NCBI GenBank assembly: GCA_944321155.1
Contig: CALUKG010000008.1
Location: forward strand, 1-50,596
Source: an uncultured Bacteroidales bacterium
Lineage (GTDB): Bacteria; Bacteroidota; Bacteroidia; Bacteroidales; Paludibacteraceae
Direction: 5' to 3'
Length of the DNA stretch: 50,596 bases
Below the pieces are notes generated by a model, which saw only the letters and a list, made by a program, of their open reading frames with translations, had not been told where the DNA came from and made no database searches. The position numbers and the translations under genes are program-made. Position 1 is the stretch's first letter, and the number at the start of each line of letters is the position of its first letter. Positions 1-7,253 of this stretch are shown here, piece after piece.

Positions 1-128
1 TCAGGAGAGAGAACTACTTCGTTTCCGGTATTGTCATTACCATCACCGCTCGGGGTATTTCTGTCGACACATGAAGACAGGGACAATGCAATACCCATTA
101 CTACATAAAACAGTTTGCTTTTTTTCAT
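1..128 (-). CDS. N-terminus of a putative lipoprotein (cut by window edge)
   Basis: Read on the minus strand from the ATG at 128-126, the first 42 residues begin MKKSKLFYVVMGIALS and run to a Cys in the context LSSC, a plausible Bacteroidetes lipobox, followed by an acidic, Gly/Asn-rich linker (DRNTPSGDGNDNTGNE). This is the usual layout of a surface or periplasmic lipoprotein: signal peptide II, lipidated Cys, flexible linker, folded domain. The folded part lies outside the window, so the function cannot be named. A well-spaced Bacteroidetes promoter lies 44-75 bp upstream. The frame is open to the window edge. Confidence 0.7.
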   Translation of the reverse strand, partial: MKKSKLFYVVMGIALSLSSCVDRNTPSGDGNDNTGNEVVLSP

Positions 129-171
129 GATGAGAATTTGTTTGATTTTTGTATAAAGTTATAAGTGGCGG

Positions 172-203
172 CAAAGGTATATAAAAAACAAACGAAATTC
201 AAA
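172..203 (-). promoter_or_regulatory. Bacteroidetes-type promoter for the partial lipoprotein
   Basis: On the minus strand, TACCTTTG (-7 box, 179-172) is preceded by TTTG (-33 box, 203-200) with a 20-bp spacer. This matches the known Bacteroidetes consensus TTTG / TAnnTTTG. The start codon at 128 lies about 45 bp downstream. Confidence 0.6.
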
Positions 204-267
204 ATCTTGTATTGTTAAATACCAGGAACTGCTATTGTTTTTATTCCTATGATATGTGACGATTAAA

Positions 268-447
268 CCCAAATCGGTCATTAGAGGCTGATTATTTGTG
301 GTCTTGATTGTAATGCGCTGATAAACAATGATTTAAAATCTCATTTTTCTAATGACCGCCATTAGAAAATCAAGATTACAATATATTCATTTTCAATGCC
401 TTACAATCAAGACCACGAAAATTGGATATTCTAACGACCGATTTGGG
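268..447 (+). mobile_element. 180-bp MITE-like element, copy 1
   Basis: The element starts CCCAAATCGGTCATTAGA and ends with the inverse of CCCAAATCGGTCGTTAGA, an 18-bp terminal inverted repeat with one mismatch. A second inverted pair of 16 bp (GTGGTCTTGATTGTAA) lies inside. The centre is a 10-bp hairpin (345-354 with 360-369, loop ACCGC), so the whole unit is one long imperfect palindrome. The motif CGGTCATTAGA of the end recurs at the centre. It is flanked by the direct repeat TTAAA (263-267 and 448-452). It has no ORF. By my reading the same 180 bases recur at 32731-32910 (inverted) and 33123-33302. The family is not assigned. Confidence 0.9.
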
Positions 448-562
448 TTAAATTTTGAACCTTCTTCGAACAAAGCGTATGAAATATATGTTATATAGGC
501 AATGATACATTATCGATAAAGTTTATAATTAATTTACTAACCAAACAACAAGTGAAAAAGGT

Positions 563-1015
563 ATGAGAAATTTCTTATTTGGTATATTAGCGGCTATTAG
601 TTTATTAAGTTTGCAAAGTTGTGAAAACTATGTTCCTTTCGGCGATATTAGCCCTGACAAGTTACCGAGTGCATCAATTGCTTTTATTGAACAACATTTC
701 CCGGGTGAAACTGTTTTCTCTGCAGAAAAGGAATTAAATGCAGGTCGTACAGTATATGATGTGAAATTGTCGAGTGGAACAGAAGTCACATTCGATGAAG
801 ATGGAGAATGGAAAGGGGTTAATTGCGGTACACGACAAGTGCCCGATGCCATTATTCCTACCAAAATATTGGAGTATGTGACCAAAAATTTCCCAGACGC
901 ATATATTACGGAAATAGACTACAAGTATACAACGAAGCGCTATAAAGTGGAATTGAATATTGATGCGGAGTTAAGTTTTGATAAAGATGGTAACTTTGTC
1001 AATGTTGATTATTAG
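563..1015 (+). CDS. PepSY-like (DUF2874-type) putative lipoprotein
   Basis: A 150-residue exported protein. It opens with a hydrophobic signal segment (MRNFLFGILAAISLL) ending at SLQSC, where Cys20 is the likely lipidation site. The mature part holds two similar halves. Each has a helix with the pattern I..Y/F....FP followed by strands such as YDVKLSSGTEVTFDEDGEW and YKVELNIDAELSFDKDGNF. This is the PepSY-like / DUF2874 pattern ('putative beta-lactamase-inhibitor-like') common in Bacteroidetes. The role is periplasmic or outer-membrane attached, and the ligand is unknown. The gene stands alone, with a hairpin just after its stop. The family call rests on repeat pattern and length and not on a search. 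Confidence 0.75.
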   Translation: MRNFLFGILAAISLLSLQSCENYVPFGDISPDKLPSASIAFIEQHFPGETVFSAEKELNAGRTVYDVKLSSGTEVTFDEDGEWKGVNCGTRQVPDAIIPTKILEYVTKNFPDAYITEIDYKYTTKRYKVELNIDAELSFDKDGNFVNVDY

Positions 1016-1042
1016 GCAAAGATGTTGCAAAAGAATGTATCG

Positions 1043-1080
1043 CAGCCGTTTCCTGTGAAAGGAGGCGGCTGTCTTATTTG
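1043..1080 (+). terminator. Probable rho-independent terminator of the PepSY-like gene
   Basis: CAGCCG (1043-1048) pairs with CGGCTG (1066-1071), and an inner TCCT/AGGA pair extends the stem. It is followed by a T-rich run (TCTTATTTG). It starts 27 bp after the stop codon. Confidence 0.55.
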
Positions 1081-1105
1081 TGTATGCAGAACTAAAGGAT
1101 TTTGG

Positions 1106-1142
1106 GATAAAAAGAAAAGCGTCTCAACGATTGTTGAAACGC
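1106..1142 (-). terminator. Rho-independent terminator of tRNA-Asn
   Basis: On the minus strand GCGTTTCAAC and GTTGAGACGC form a 10-bp stem (1142-1119, one G·T pair) with a 4-base loop, followed by TTTTCTTTTT. It begins six bases after the tRNA 3' end. Confidence 0.8.
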
Positions 1143-1147
1143 TTTCG

Positions 1148-1221
1148 CTCTCCCTCTTGGACTTGAACCAAGGACCCTCTGATTAACAGTCAGATGCTCT
1201 AACCAACTGAGCTAAGGAAGA
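1148..1221 (-). tRNA. tRNA-Asn (anticodon GTT)
   Basis: A complete 74-nt cloverleaf can be drawn on the minus strand. The acceptor stem is TCTTCCT/AGGGAGA with one T·G pair, then TA at positions 8-9, a D-arm with GCTCAGTTGGTTAGAGC, an anticodon stem-loop TCTGA-CTGTTAA-TCAGA with GTT in the loop, and a T-arm CTTGG-TTCAAGT-CCAAG. The discriminator is G. CCA is not encoded in the DNA, so it must be added by the CCA-adding enzyme. A terminator hairpin follows directly. Confidence 0.95.
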
Positions 1222-1252
1222 ATTTCGCATCACTCATTTGTGAATTGCGTTG

Positions 1253-1260
1253 CAAAAGTA
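1253..1260 (-). promoter_or_regulatory. Candidate -7 box for tRNA-Asn
   Basis: The minus strand reads TACTTTTG, a match to TAnnTTTG about 32 bp upstream of the tRNA 5' end. No clear TTTG is found at the expected -33 spacing, so the call is tentative. Confidence 0.35.
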
Positions 1261-1312
1261 GTGGTTTTTTCGGAAACATGCAATATATTTGCAGAAAAAA
1301 TCGAAGAAAAAT

Positions 1313-2278
1313 ATGAAAAAAATTATTGGAATGGGTAATGCCCTCACTGACGTTTTGTTTCAATTGTCTGATAATCAAGCGCTAGAGCATTTTTGTTTGC
1401 CTAAAGGTAGCATGCAGCTTGTAGATGAAAATCTATCGCGAGATATAAAGAATTACCTTCAAGGTTATGAAAAAAAGATGGTAGCAGGTGGTTCTGCAGC
1501 AAATACGATTAATGGAATCTCATGTTTAGGGGGTCAGGCTGCCTTAATAGGTAAGGTGGGCGAGGATGAAATTGGTGACTTTTTTGTGAATGATACACTT
1601 CACAATGGTGTAAAACCTGTTATTTTCAGAAGCAAAAATCCTTCAGGAAATTGTACTGTTCTGATTTCTCCTGATGGAGAGCGTACAATGTGTACATATT
1701 TAGGTGCGTCTTGTGAATTGTGTGCCGGCGATTTGAATGAGAATTTGTTTGCCGATTATGATATTTTGCATATTGAGGGATACTTGGTTCAGAGTCATGC
1801 TTTAATTGAGACGGCTGTCCGTATGGCAAAAGCGCAAGGGCTGTTGGTTTCCATCGATTTGGCTAGCTATAATGTCGTAGAGGAACATAAGGACTTTTTG
1901 CTGCATCTGATAAAGGAATATGTGGATATCGTGTTTGCCAATGAAGAGGAAGCAAAAGCGTTGACGGGAGCTTCTCCTCGTGAAGCATTGGATATTATTG
2001 CTGACATGTGTGAAATAGCAGTAGTAAAAGAAGGTGCAGCTGGTTCCTATGTAAAAAGGAACGAGGAGGTTTGGCAGATAGGAGCTATTCCTGCTCAATG
2101 TGTCGATACAACGGGTGCGGGTGATTTGTATGCTTCAGGGTTCTTGTATGGACTGAGCCGTGAATATGATTTGCAGCGTTGTGGAAATTTGGGAGCACTT
2201 GTTTCCGGTAAAATTGTGGAAGTGGTAGGTCCGAAACTGCCTGTTGAAACGTGGAATTTGATAAAAGAGTCCATATAA
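1313..2278 (+). CDS. PfkB-family kinase, adenosine-kinase-like
   Basis: A 321-residue ribokinase/PfkB fold kinase that transfers phosphate from ATP to a sugar or nucleoside hydroxyl, acting in the cytoplasm. Visible motifs are MKKIIGMGNALTDVL at the N-terminus, the Gly-rich substrate-site segment VAGGSAANTINGIS near residue 60, and the ATP/anion-hole signature DTTGAGDLYASGF with the catalytic-base Asp near residue 271. Length and motif layout fit adenosine kinases as annotated in Bacteroidales, but the substrate is not proven. A TTG at 1289 would extend the frame. The ATG at 1313 starts the conserved first strand and is preferred. A TATATTTG box (1284-1291) lies just upstream. The stop overlaps the start of the next gene, so the two are translationally coupled. 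Confidence 0.85.
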   Translation: MKKIIGMGNALTDVLFQLSDNQALEHFCLPKGSMQLVDENLSRDIKNYLQGYEKKMVAGGSAANTINGISCLGGQAALIGKVGEDEIGDFFVNDTLHNGVKPVIFRSKNPSGNCTVLISPDGERTMCTYLGASCELCAGDLNENLFADYDILHIEGYLVQSHALIETAVRMAKAQGLLVSIDLASYNVVEEHKDFLLHLIKEYVDIVFANEEEAKALTGASPREALDIIADMCEIAVVKEGAAGSYVKRNEEVWQIGAIPAQCVDTTGAGDLYASGFLYGLSREYDLQRCGNLGALVSGKIVEVVGPKLPVETWNLIKESI

Positions 2279-3003
2279 TGAAACGTTTGCTCTTTGATGT
2301 TTACCAATGGTTGATTGCCATTCCTATCTTGTTGCCTATTACTGCACTCACGGCCATTGCGACAATAATTCTTTCACCACTGGTGCCTAATTCTGAATTG
2401 GCTTACTGGCCGGCACGGATGTGGGCACGGATAATATGCAAGCTCCTGTTTATTAAAGTGGAAGTGCGAGGGCTTGAACATATTCAGAAGGGACAGTCGT
2501 ATGTATTCGTTTGCAACCATCAGAGCCTGTTTGACATTTTCGTGATATATGGTTGGTTGCCAGTTATTTTCAAATGGGTAATGAAAGCGGAATTGCGCCG
2601 TATTCCTTTGGTGGGTAAGGCATGCGATTCAGCTGGGCATATCTTTATTAACCGTGATAGTCCGAAAGCTGCACAAAGAAGCATTGTTGAAGCTGAACAG
2701 AAGTTACGTAATGGCGTTTCTGTTGTTTTGTTTCCTGAGGGCACACGAACCTATACCGGTGCAGTTGGAAAATTTAAGCGGGGAGCATTTGTATTGGCTA
2801 CAGATTTGTCATTGCCCATAATTCCTATGACTTTAAATGGTGCTTTTGAACGCTTGCGGAGAAACAGTGCTCGTGTGAAGCCAGGAAAGATTGAGCTGAT
2901 TGTCCATGAACCAGTGATGGTAAGAGGATGTACAGAAGACACTCAAAAAGAATTGGCAAAAGAATGTAGGGAAATAATAGCTGCAGCAGCACGCTCGTTG
3001 TAG
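2278..3003 (+). CDS. plsC: 1-acyl-sn-glycerol-3-phosphate acyltransferase (PlsC-like)
   Basis: A 241-residue membrane-associated acyltransferase that makes phosphatidic acid from lysophosphatidic acid in phospholipid synthesis. Residues 8-35 are strongly hydrophobic (membrane anchor). The catalytic block NHQSLFD (H81...D86, the HX4D motif) and the glycerol-phosphate-binding block FPEGTR (152-157) are both intact, with the family-typical FINRDSP between them. The start codon overlaps the stop of the upstream PfkB kinase (TAATG at 2276-2280), which decides the start over an upstream TTG at 2251 and marks one operon. Length is normal for the family. Whether this or a paralogue is the main cellular PlsC cannot be told. 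Confidence 0.9.
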   Translation: MKRLLFDVYQWLIAIPILLPITALTAIATIILSPLVPNSELAYWPARMWARIICKLLFIKVEVRGLEHIQKGQSYVFVCNHQSLFDIFVIYGWLPVIFKWVMKAELRRIPLVGKACDSAGHIFINRDSPKAAQRSIVEAEQKLRNGVSVVLFPEGTRTYTGAVGKFKRGAFVLATDLSLPIIPMTLNGAFERLRRNSARVKPGKIELIVHEPVMVRGCTEDTQKELAKECREIIAAAARSL

Positions 3004-3100
3004 TGAGGGAAATACTGTTTGCATTATTCTATAAGTATTGGAGAATGTGTCTGGCTTTTGGCTGGACATATTCTTTTTTATGCAAAGAAGAATTTTGTCT

Positions 3101-4027
3101 TTATTGTGCTTGGGGATGTTTCAGTAGGGAACCTATCAATAGAGGAATGACACCATTGATAATCCACAGAAGAATGGCTGCCATAGCGATTCCAGGCAAA
3201 TTAGAAGAAAATGGGGCAAAAGCAACCATTGCCCATGAACCTCTGACGGCAGGTTCGGCTGCCGAGATAGATGGAGTAAAGGTGACAAGGAAGTAGTAAG
3301 CAGGAATAGCCACAAGTGCCTGATGGGGTGATAGATATATATGGCAGCAATGAAGCATCAAATATAGCTGGAAGGCATAAATAGCATAGCGGAGCACTGT
3401 AAATAGTAAGATAATAAAAAGATGTTTTCCGCTCAATTGGCTGATGGTATGTATAAGCTGCTTAATTTGTAATTTCAGGCGTTGGCTGAAATGTAATACA
3501 GTTACAAGGGCAACGAATACAATAAGTCCTCCAAAAATAAGGTAAGAGGTCGGTTGGGGTATGAAAGAAACATTATGAAACAGATGATATATAGCAGGCA
3601 ATCCGAATGCAAATATAATGATGGTTTGCAGGAAAGAGCCGATGAAACCGAGTGCTATGGCGGGTAGTTGCATTTGTGATGGCATCCATAATACTCTTCC
3701 TGGAAATTCGCCTAGTCGGTTGGGAGTGGCAAAAGCGGCTACCAAGCCTTTGAAAACATCATAATAAGCTGCAATTAACGAACGTTGCATCAGCGGAGAC
3801 AAAAGATATTTCCATTTGGTGGCTTCACATAAAAGATTAAAGGGCAACAAGAGGAAAACAACTAAAAGTATGCCCCATTCTACTTGTGAAAATTCAGATA
3901 GCTGACTGAAAAACAAAGGGTAATTGTCATAGGTACACACCTTGTATAATAAAAAAAGGTATGCAAGAATGAGAAATCCCCATTCTAGTCCTTTTCGCCA
4001 TTTTCTATCATCGGATGCCTCCTTCAT
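3101..4027 (-). CDS. Lysylphosphatidylglycerol synthase-type membrane protein (flippase-like)
   Basis: A 308-residue polytopic membrane protein with about seven to eight hydrophobic segments (for example residues 16-30, 51-66, 122-142, 160-176 and 204-226). It carries PNRLGEFPGR (102-111), close to the conserved R-x-G-E-x-x-R signature of the UPF0104/YbhN/LPG-synthase transmembrane family. It lacks the soluble C-terminal aminoacyl transferase domain of MprF, so lipid translocation or polyprenyl/phospholipid handling is the likely role and lysyl transfer is not. It lies 3 bp after the GtrA-family gene on the same strand, which suggests a shared lipid-linked-sugar task. It converges with plsC. 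Confidence 0.75.
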   Translation of the reverse strand: MKEASDDRKWRKGLEWGFLILAYLFLLYKVCTYDNYPLFFSQLSEFSQVEWGILLVVFLLLPFNLLCEATKWKYLLSPLMQRSLIAAYYDVFKGLVAAFATPNRLGEFPGRVLWMPSQMQLPAIALGFIGSFLQTIIIFAFGLPAIYHLFHNVSFIPQPTSYLIFGGLIVFVALVTVLHFSQRLKLQIKQLIHTISQLSGKHLFIILLFTVLRYAIYAFQLYLMLHCCHIYLSPHQALVAIPAYYFLVTFTPSISAAEPAVRGSWAMVAFAPFSSNLPGIAMAAILLWIINGVIPLLIGSLLKHPQAQ

Positions 4028-4030
4028 GAA

Positions 4031-4519
4031 CTATTTTTTGAATGTGAAGTATTTTTGGCTAACGTAGCTAAAGGCAACTGTAATACAGGTAATAAGCATT
4101 TTTGATGGAGTTGGATAGATATGGCACATTTCAACCAACAGTTTCAAACCGAAGTAATTAATGGCCAGATTGATTAGAACCACTAATATGTAGCGAAACA
4201 GTTGTGAGCTCTCCTTGAGTGTAGAGGAGGTAAATGTGACAAAGCGCGCCAAATAAAAACCGCTTGTCAATGTGATGGGGAATGTGATGCACAATGTCAG
4301 GATGTGGGGACTGATAACCACAAATCCCAAGTCAATGTTGTTATGGCCGACAACAAAATTATATAGAATAAAATATAAGACCCAGTCAAAGACGATATTG
4401 GCACTTCCGCAGAATGCATATCGGAACATGAGTTTAGGCACCCACCTCTTGAAAGGGGGATAAAGTAGGTCAATAAATCCTCGAATTAAATTAGCAATTG
4501 AGGTGGCAACACGTCTCAT
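4031..4519 (-). CDS. GtrA-family membrane protein
   Basis: A 162-residue inner-membrane protein with four predicted helices (about residues 30-55, 65-90, 105-125 and 138-155). The ending SYVSQKYFTFKK is characteristic of GtrA family members (F-x-F-x-K after the last helix), and FRYAFCGSANIVFDWVLY fits their first helix. GtrA proteins are thought to flip or present undecaprenyl-linked sugars for cell-surface glycosylation. It is the first gene of a two-gene unit with the LPG-synthase-type protein. The minus strand carries TACTTTTG at 4566-4559 as a possible -7 box, about 40 bp upstream, without a clear -33 partner. Confidence 0.8.
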   Translation of the reverse strand: MRRVATSIANLIRGFIDLLYPPFKRWVPKLMFRYAFCGSANIVFDWVLYFILYNFVVGHNNIDLGFVVISPHILTLCITFPITLTSGFYLARFVTFTSSTLKESSQLFRYILVVLINLAINYFGLKLLVEMCHIYPTPSKMLITCITVAFSYVSQKYFTFKK

Positions 4520-4727
4520 TTATATCCTTAATATCTATATTTTTGGTCTGTCGTCCAACAAAAGTACAAAAATATTAGGATTTTCAGAGTATTATAAATA
4601 CCTTTGCTGCCGAAAGAGATGTCATTACATCTGGCAAAGATACGTTAACTTTCCGATTTGGCATTCTTTTCCTAAGAAAACTTTCAAATAAACGAATAAC
4701 CAATTATGCCGGACGACCATTGTAAAT

Positions 4728-5519
4728 ATGATGCAAGTAAGAGCCAAGAAATTTTTGGGGCAGCATTTCCTGAAAGATTTGGATATTGCCCGGCAGATAG
4801 CACAAAGCATACCTGCTGATGTGCCAACTCCTGTATTGGAGGTAGGCCCTGGCATGGGGGTGTTGACTCAGTTCCTGTTGGAAAATCCGAATATTGATTT
4901 GACCTGCATTGAGGTAGACCATGAATCAGTGGTTTATCTGAAAGTGCATTATCCGCAATTAAAGCTCATAGAGGGCGATTTCCTGCGTTTGGATTTGCCT
5001 GCGCTTTTTCCGGATAAATTCTGTCTTATCGGTAATTATCCTTACAATATTTCAAGTCAGATTCTTTTTAAGGCACTGGAAAACAAGGATAGGATTCCTG
5101 TCATTTCAGGTATGTTTCAAAAGGAAGTGGCTGAACGTGTTGCCTCCAAACCGGGCAATAAATCGTATGGAATATTAAGTGTCCTGCTTCAGGCATATTA
5201 TGATATAGAATATTTGTTTACTGTCCATGAGCATGTATTTGACCCTCCGCCCAAGGTCAAATCGGCTGTCATCCGACTGACGCGCAATCAGGTTGCGCAT
5301 TTGGATTGTGATGAATCCATGTTTAAGACAGTTGTGAAGACAGCCTTTAACCAAAGGCGCAAAACAATGCGCAATTCTTTACGGGCGTTGGTGGGGAACA
5401 ATACGGAATTCTTGAGTGATGAGGTGTTCAATTACCGGCCCGAACAATTGGGAGTGGAACAGTTTGTAGATTTGACCAATAAGATTGCTGCACATTTATC
5501 TTCCGCTCCGAGTGTTTAA
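4728..5519 (+). CDS. rsmA: 16S rRNA (adenine(1518)-N6/adenine(1519)-N6)-dimethyltransferase
   Basis: A 263-residue SAM-dependent methyltransferase (KsgA) that dimethylates two adjacent adenines near the 3' end of 16S rRNA late in 30S assembly. The family opening KKFLGQHFLKD, SAM motif I LEVGPGMG (about 37-44), and the adenine-pocket motif NYPYN (103-106, where many homologues have NLPYN) are all present. The C-terminal helical part contains FNQRRKTMRNSL, a conserved rRNA-contact block. Length is normal. Two ATGs in tandem open the frame (4728 and 4731), and either may be used. A TACCTTTG box at 4599-4606 could be its -7 element. corA follows 21 bp later. Confidence 0.95.
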   Translation: MMQVRAKKFLGQHFLKDLDIARQIAQSIPADVPTPVLEVGPGMGVLTQFLLENPNIDLTCIEVDHESVVYLKVHYPQLKLIEGDFLRLDLPALFPDKFCLIGNYPYNISSQILFKALENKDRIPVISGMFQKEVAERVASKPGNKSYGILSVLLQAYYDIEYLFTVHEHVFDPPPKVKSAVIRLTRNQVAHLDCDESMFKTVVKTAFNQRRKTMRNSLRALVGNNTEFLSDEVFNYRPEQLGVEQFVDLTNKIAAHLSSAPSV

Positions 5520-5540
5520 CCTATAAAACGTATTTGCTTC

Positions 5541-6491
5541 ATGTCAGAATTAAGATTGTTTTATCAGGAAGGCAGTAAGATAAAAATCTCAAAGAGTCTG
5601 GATATCTTAAAACAAATAGAGAAGAAAGACATTATCTGGATTGACCTGATTGATGTGGCATTGGAGGTGGAGAGCGAATTGGAACAATTCCTGAAAATAT
5701 ATATTCAGGAAGATGATGAAATTGAAGAAATTGAGTTGAGTTCGCGCTATATTCAAACAAACGACAGTATTGTTGCCAATTCCAATTTCTTGTTGGATAA
5801 TTACCAGATGGAACCGGTATCTTTTATTATCAAGAATGGTATTTTGGTGTCGGTGCGTGATGTGGAATTGAAATCATTCAATGAGACGGTCAGGAAAATG
5901 TTTGTGAATACGCGGGCATTCCCAACAGGTTATCATGTTTTGGTGGCACTGCTTGAAACGCGTGTGGAATACGATGCGGATATGATTGAGGACACGACTG
6001 AACAGGTAACCAACCTTTCTAAGTCGCTGAACGCTAGCAGTGATGATGTGGATGAGGATATACTTATTCAAATCAAGGACTTGCAGGAAAAGGTCATGAT
6101 TATCCGGCAGAACATTATCGACAAACAAAGGGTCGTTTCCAACATGCTGAAGTGTGATTTCTTCCCCGAAGATTTGCGCCCTCGCTTGACAATGGTTATC
6201 AAGGATATCAATTCGTTGTTTGACTATACGCGTTTTGGTTTCGACCGTTTGGATTATTTGCAGGATACTTTCCTCGGTTTGGTTAATTTGCAGCAGAATA
6301 AAATCATTAAAATATTCACGATTGTATCGGTAATCTTCCTCCCCCCTACTTTGGTGGCAAGTCTTTACGGAATGAACTTTGAGTTTATGCCGGAATTACA
6401 TTGGCGCTATGGTTATCTTTTTGCCATTGCTCTTATGTTGCTCTCGTCTGCCATCATTCTGTTGATATTCCGTTGGAAAAAATGGATATAA
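5541..6491 (+). CDS. corA: CorA-family magnesium/divalent cation channel
   Basis: A 316-residue CorA protein forming a pentameric inner-membrane Mg2+ (or Co2+/Ni2+) channel. The large N-terminal cytoplasmic domain (1-250) is rich in acidic residues and ends in a long helix (the 'willow/stalk' helix). The signature YGMNFEFMPEL (Y276, GMN 277-279) sits at the end of the first C-terminal membrane segment (IFTIVSVIFLPPTLVASL), and a second segment (LFAIALMLLSSAIILLIF) leads to the basic tail RWKKWI. All hallmarks are intact. It lies 21 bp after rsmA on the same strand and is probably co-transcribed. A long inverted repeat follows its stop. Confidence 0.93.
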   Translation: MSELRLFYQEGSKIKISKSLDILKQIEKKDIIWIDLIDVALEVESELEQFLKIYIQEDDEIEEIELSSRYIQTNDSIVANSNFLLDNYQMEPVSFIIKNGILVSVRDVELKSFNETVRKMFVNTRAFPTGYHVLVALLETRVEYDADMIEDTTEQVTNLSKSLNASSDDVDEDILIQIKDLQEKVMIIRQNIIDKQRVVSNMLKCDFFPEDLRPRLTMVIKDINSLFDYTRFGFDRLDYLQDTFLGLVNLQQNKIIKIFTIVSVIFLPPTLVASLYGMNFEFMPELHWRYGYLFAIALMLLSSAIILLIFRWKKWI

Positions 6492-6509
6492 TAGGATTTA
6501 TGTTATATA

Positions 6510-6701
6510 GAAAGAGGGTGACCAAAAAGTAAATCAGATTTTCGAAAGAATTACAGATTGTAAGTTTAAGGTGTAAAAGAGCCCTGTTAAACTCCTTTTT
6601 AGTGTTATGATAAGGCTTTCAATAGTATCGATTACTACAAACAACTTACGGTTTATAAGTTCATTCTTATGAAATTGGACTTTTGGGTCACCCTCTTTCT
6701 G
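6510..6701. repeat. 192-bp segment bounded by a 20-bp inverted repeat
   Basis: GAAAGAGGGTGACCAAAAAG (6510-6529) recurs inverted near 6682-6701 with one mismatch (GGTGACCCAAAAG). The interior has no ORF and shows only weak internal complementarity. It could be a small non-autonomous transposon, a decayed insertion-sequence remnant, or a long-range hairpin after corA. No target duplication is seen next to the repeat ends. No second copy occurs in the window. Confidence 0.55.
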
Positions 6702-6724
6702 TTTTCCTTTCTAACGGTAAAAAA

Positions 6725-7051
6725 TTAGATGCGTGGCTTTTGGATAATACGGATAACCAAAGAGGCTAAATAAACCACAAGACCGTACATCATTGGAATA
6801 ATAGTGCATTTTGCTCCGCCTGCAACTATGCAACTGTCAATTGCTGATTGTTGCAGGACGCCAAGCATCTGGTATATGCCTCCCAATGTCCATAACACTC
6901 CGACAATGAGTGCTGATATACCTAACTCTTTTACCCAAGCGGGTGCTTTCCAAGCAGCAAAGAATAGTGCTGCAAACAAAATAGTGATAAGAGACATGCC
7001 GATGGGGCCTCCGGAAATAAACATTCCTGCAATTCCTACTGATTCGCTCAT
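6725..7051 (-). CDS. Small MotA/TolQ/ExbB-like membrane protein
   Basis: A 108-residue protein with three hydrophobic segments. GGPIGMSLITILFAALFFAA, ALIVGVLWTLGGIYQMLGVLQ and MMYGLVVYLASLVIRII resemble the helices and the 'LxTLxGIxGQLLG' style core of MotA/TolQ/ExbB proton-channel proteins, but the protein is about half the usual length. No ExbD/TolR-like gene is adjacent, so a working motor complex is not supported by context. A TATATTTG box (7102-7095, minus strand) is a possible -7 element. The gene is monocistronic and divergent from the LytTR regulator. The family assignment is tentative and a generic small membrane protein is the alternative. Confidence 0.65.
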   Translation of the reverse strand: MSESVGIAGMFISGGPIGMSLITILFAALFFAAWKAPAWVKELGISALIVGVLWTLGGIYQMLGVLQQSAIDSCIVAGGAKCTIIPMMYGLVVYLASLVIRIIQKPRI

Positions 7052-7195
7052 GATACTTATATTTAAATGTGAAACAATGGGTTACTTGACTTTGCAAATA
7101 TAATCTTTCCTTGTTCTTGCTGCTGCGAAATTGTTTCGTAGAATCCCCTCAACTTTTGGTCAAATCCCACTATATCTGAAAACCAATAGAAAAGA

Positions 7196-7227
7196 TTGGC
7201 AGATAATAGTTTTTTTCCCTATTTTTG
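7196..7227 (+). promoter_or_regulatory. Promoter of the LytTR gene
   Basis: TATTTTTG (7220-7227) matches the -7 consensus. TTGG (7196-7199) stands 20 bp upstream as a near-consensus -33 box. The start codon at 7254 implies a short leader. Confidence 0.6.
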
Positions 7228-7253
7228 AAGAAAAGCTACACAAAAATTGATGT

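Larger units (their letters stand above)
129..562. other. Intergenic stretch between two divergent lipoprotein genes
   Basis: No coding region is visible here. It holds the promoter of the leftward lipoprotein (172-203) and a complete 180-bp MITE-like element (268-447) with its target duplication. Between the element and the start codon at 563 the DNA is AT-rich with no good TAnnTTTG box, so the promoter of the rightward gene is unclear. The insertion lies about 110 bp upstream of that gene and could have displaced or supplied its control region. Confidence 0.6.

Noticed and set aside
3003..3296. 97-codon plus-strand frame right after plsC
   Set aside because: It lies almost wholly antisense to the flippase-like gene, has no family resemblance, and its second half mirrors that gene's coding pattern.
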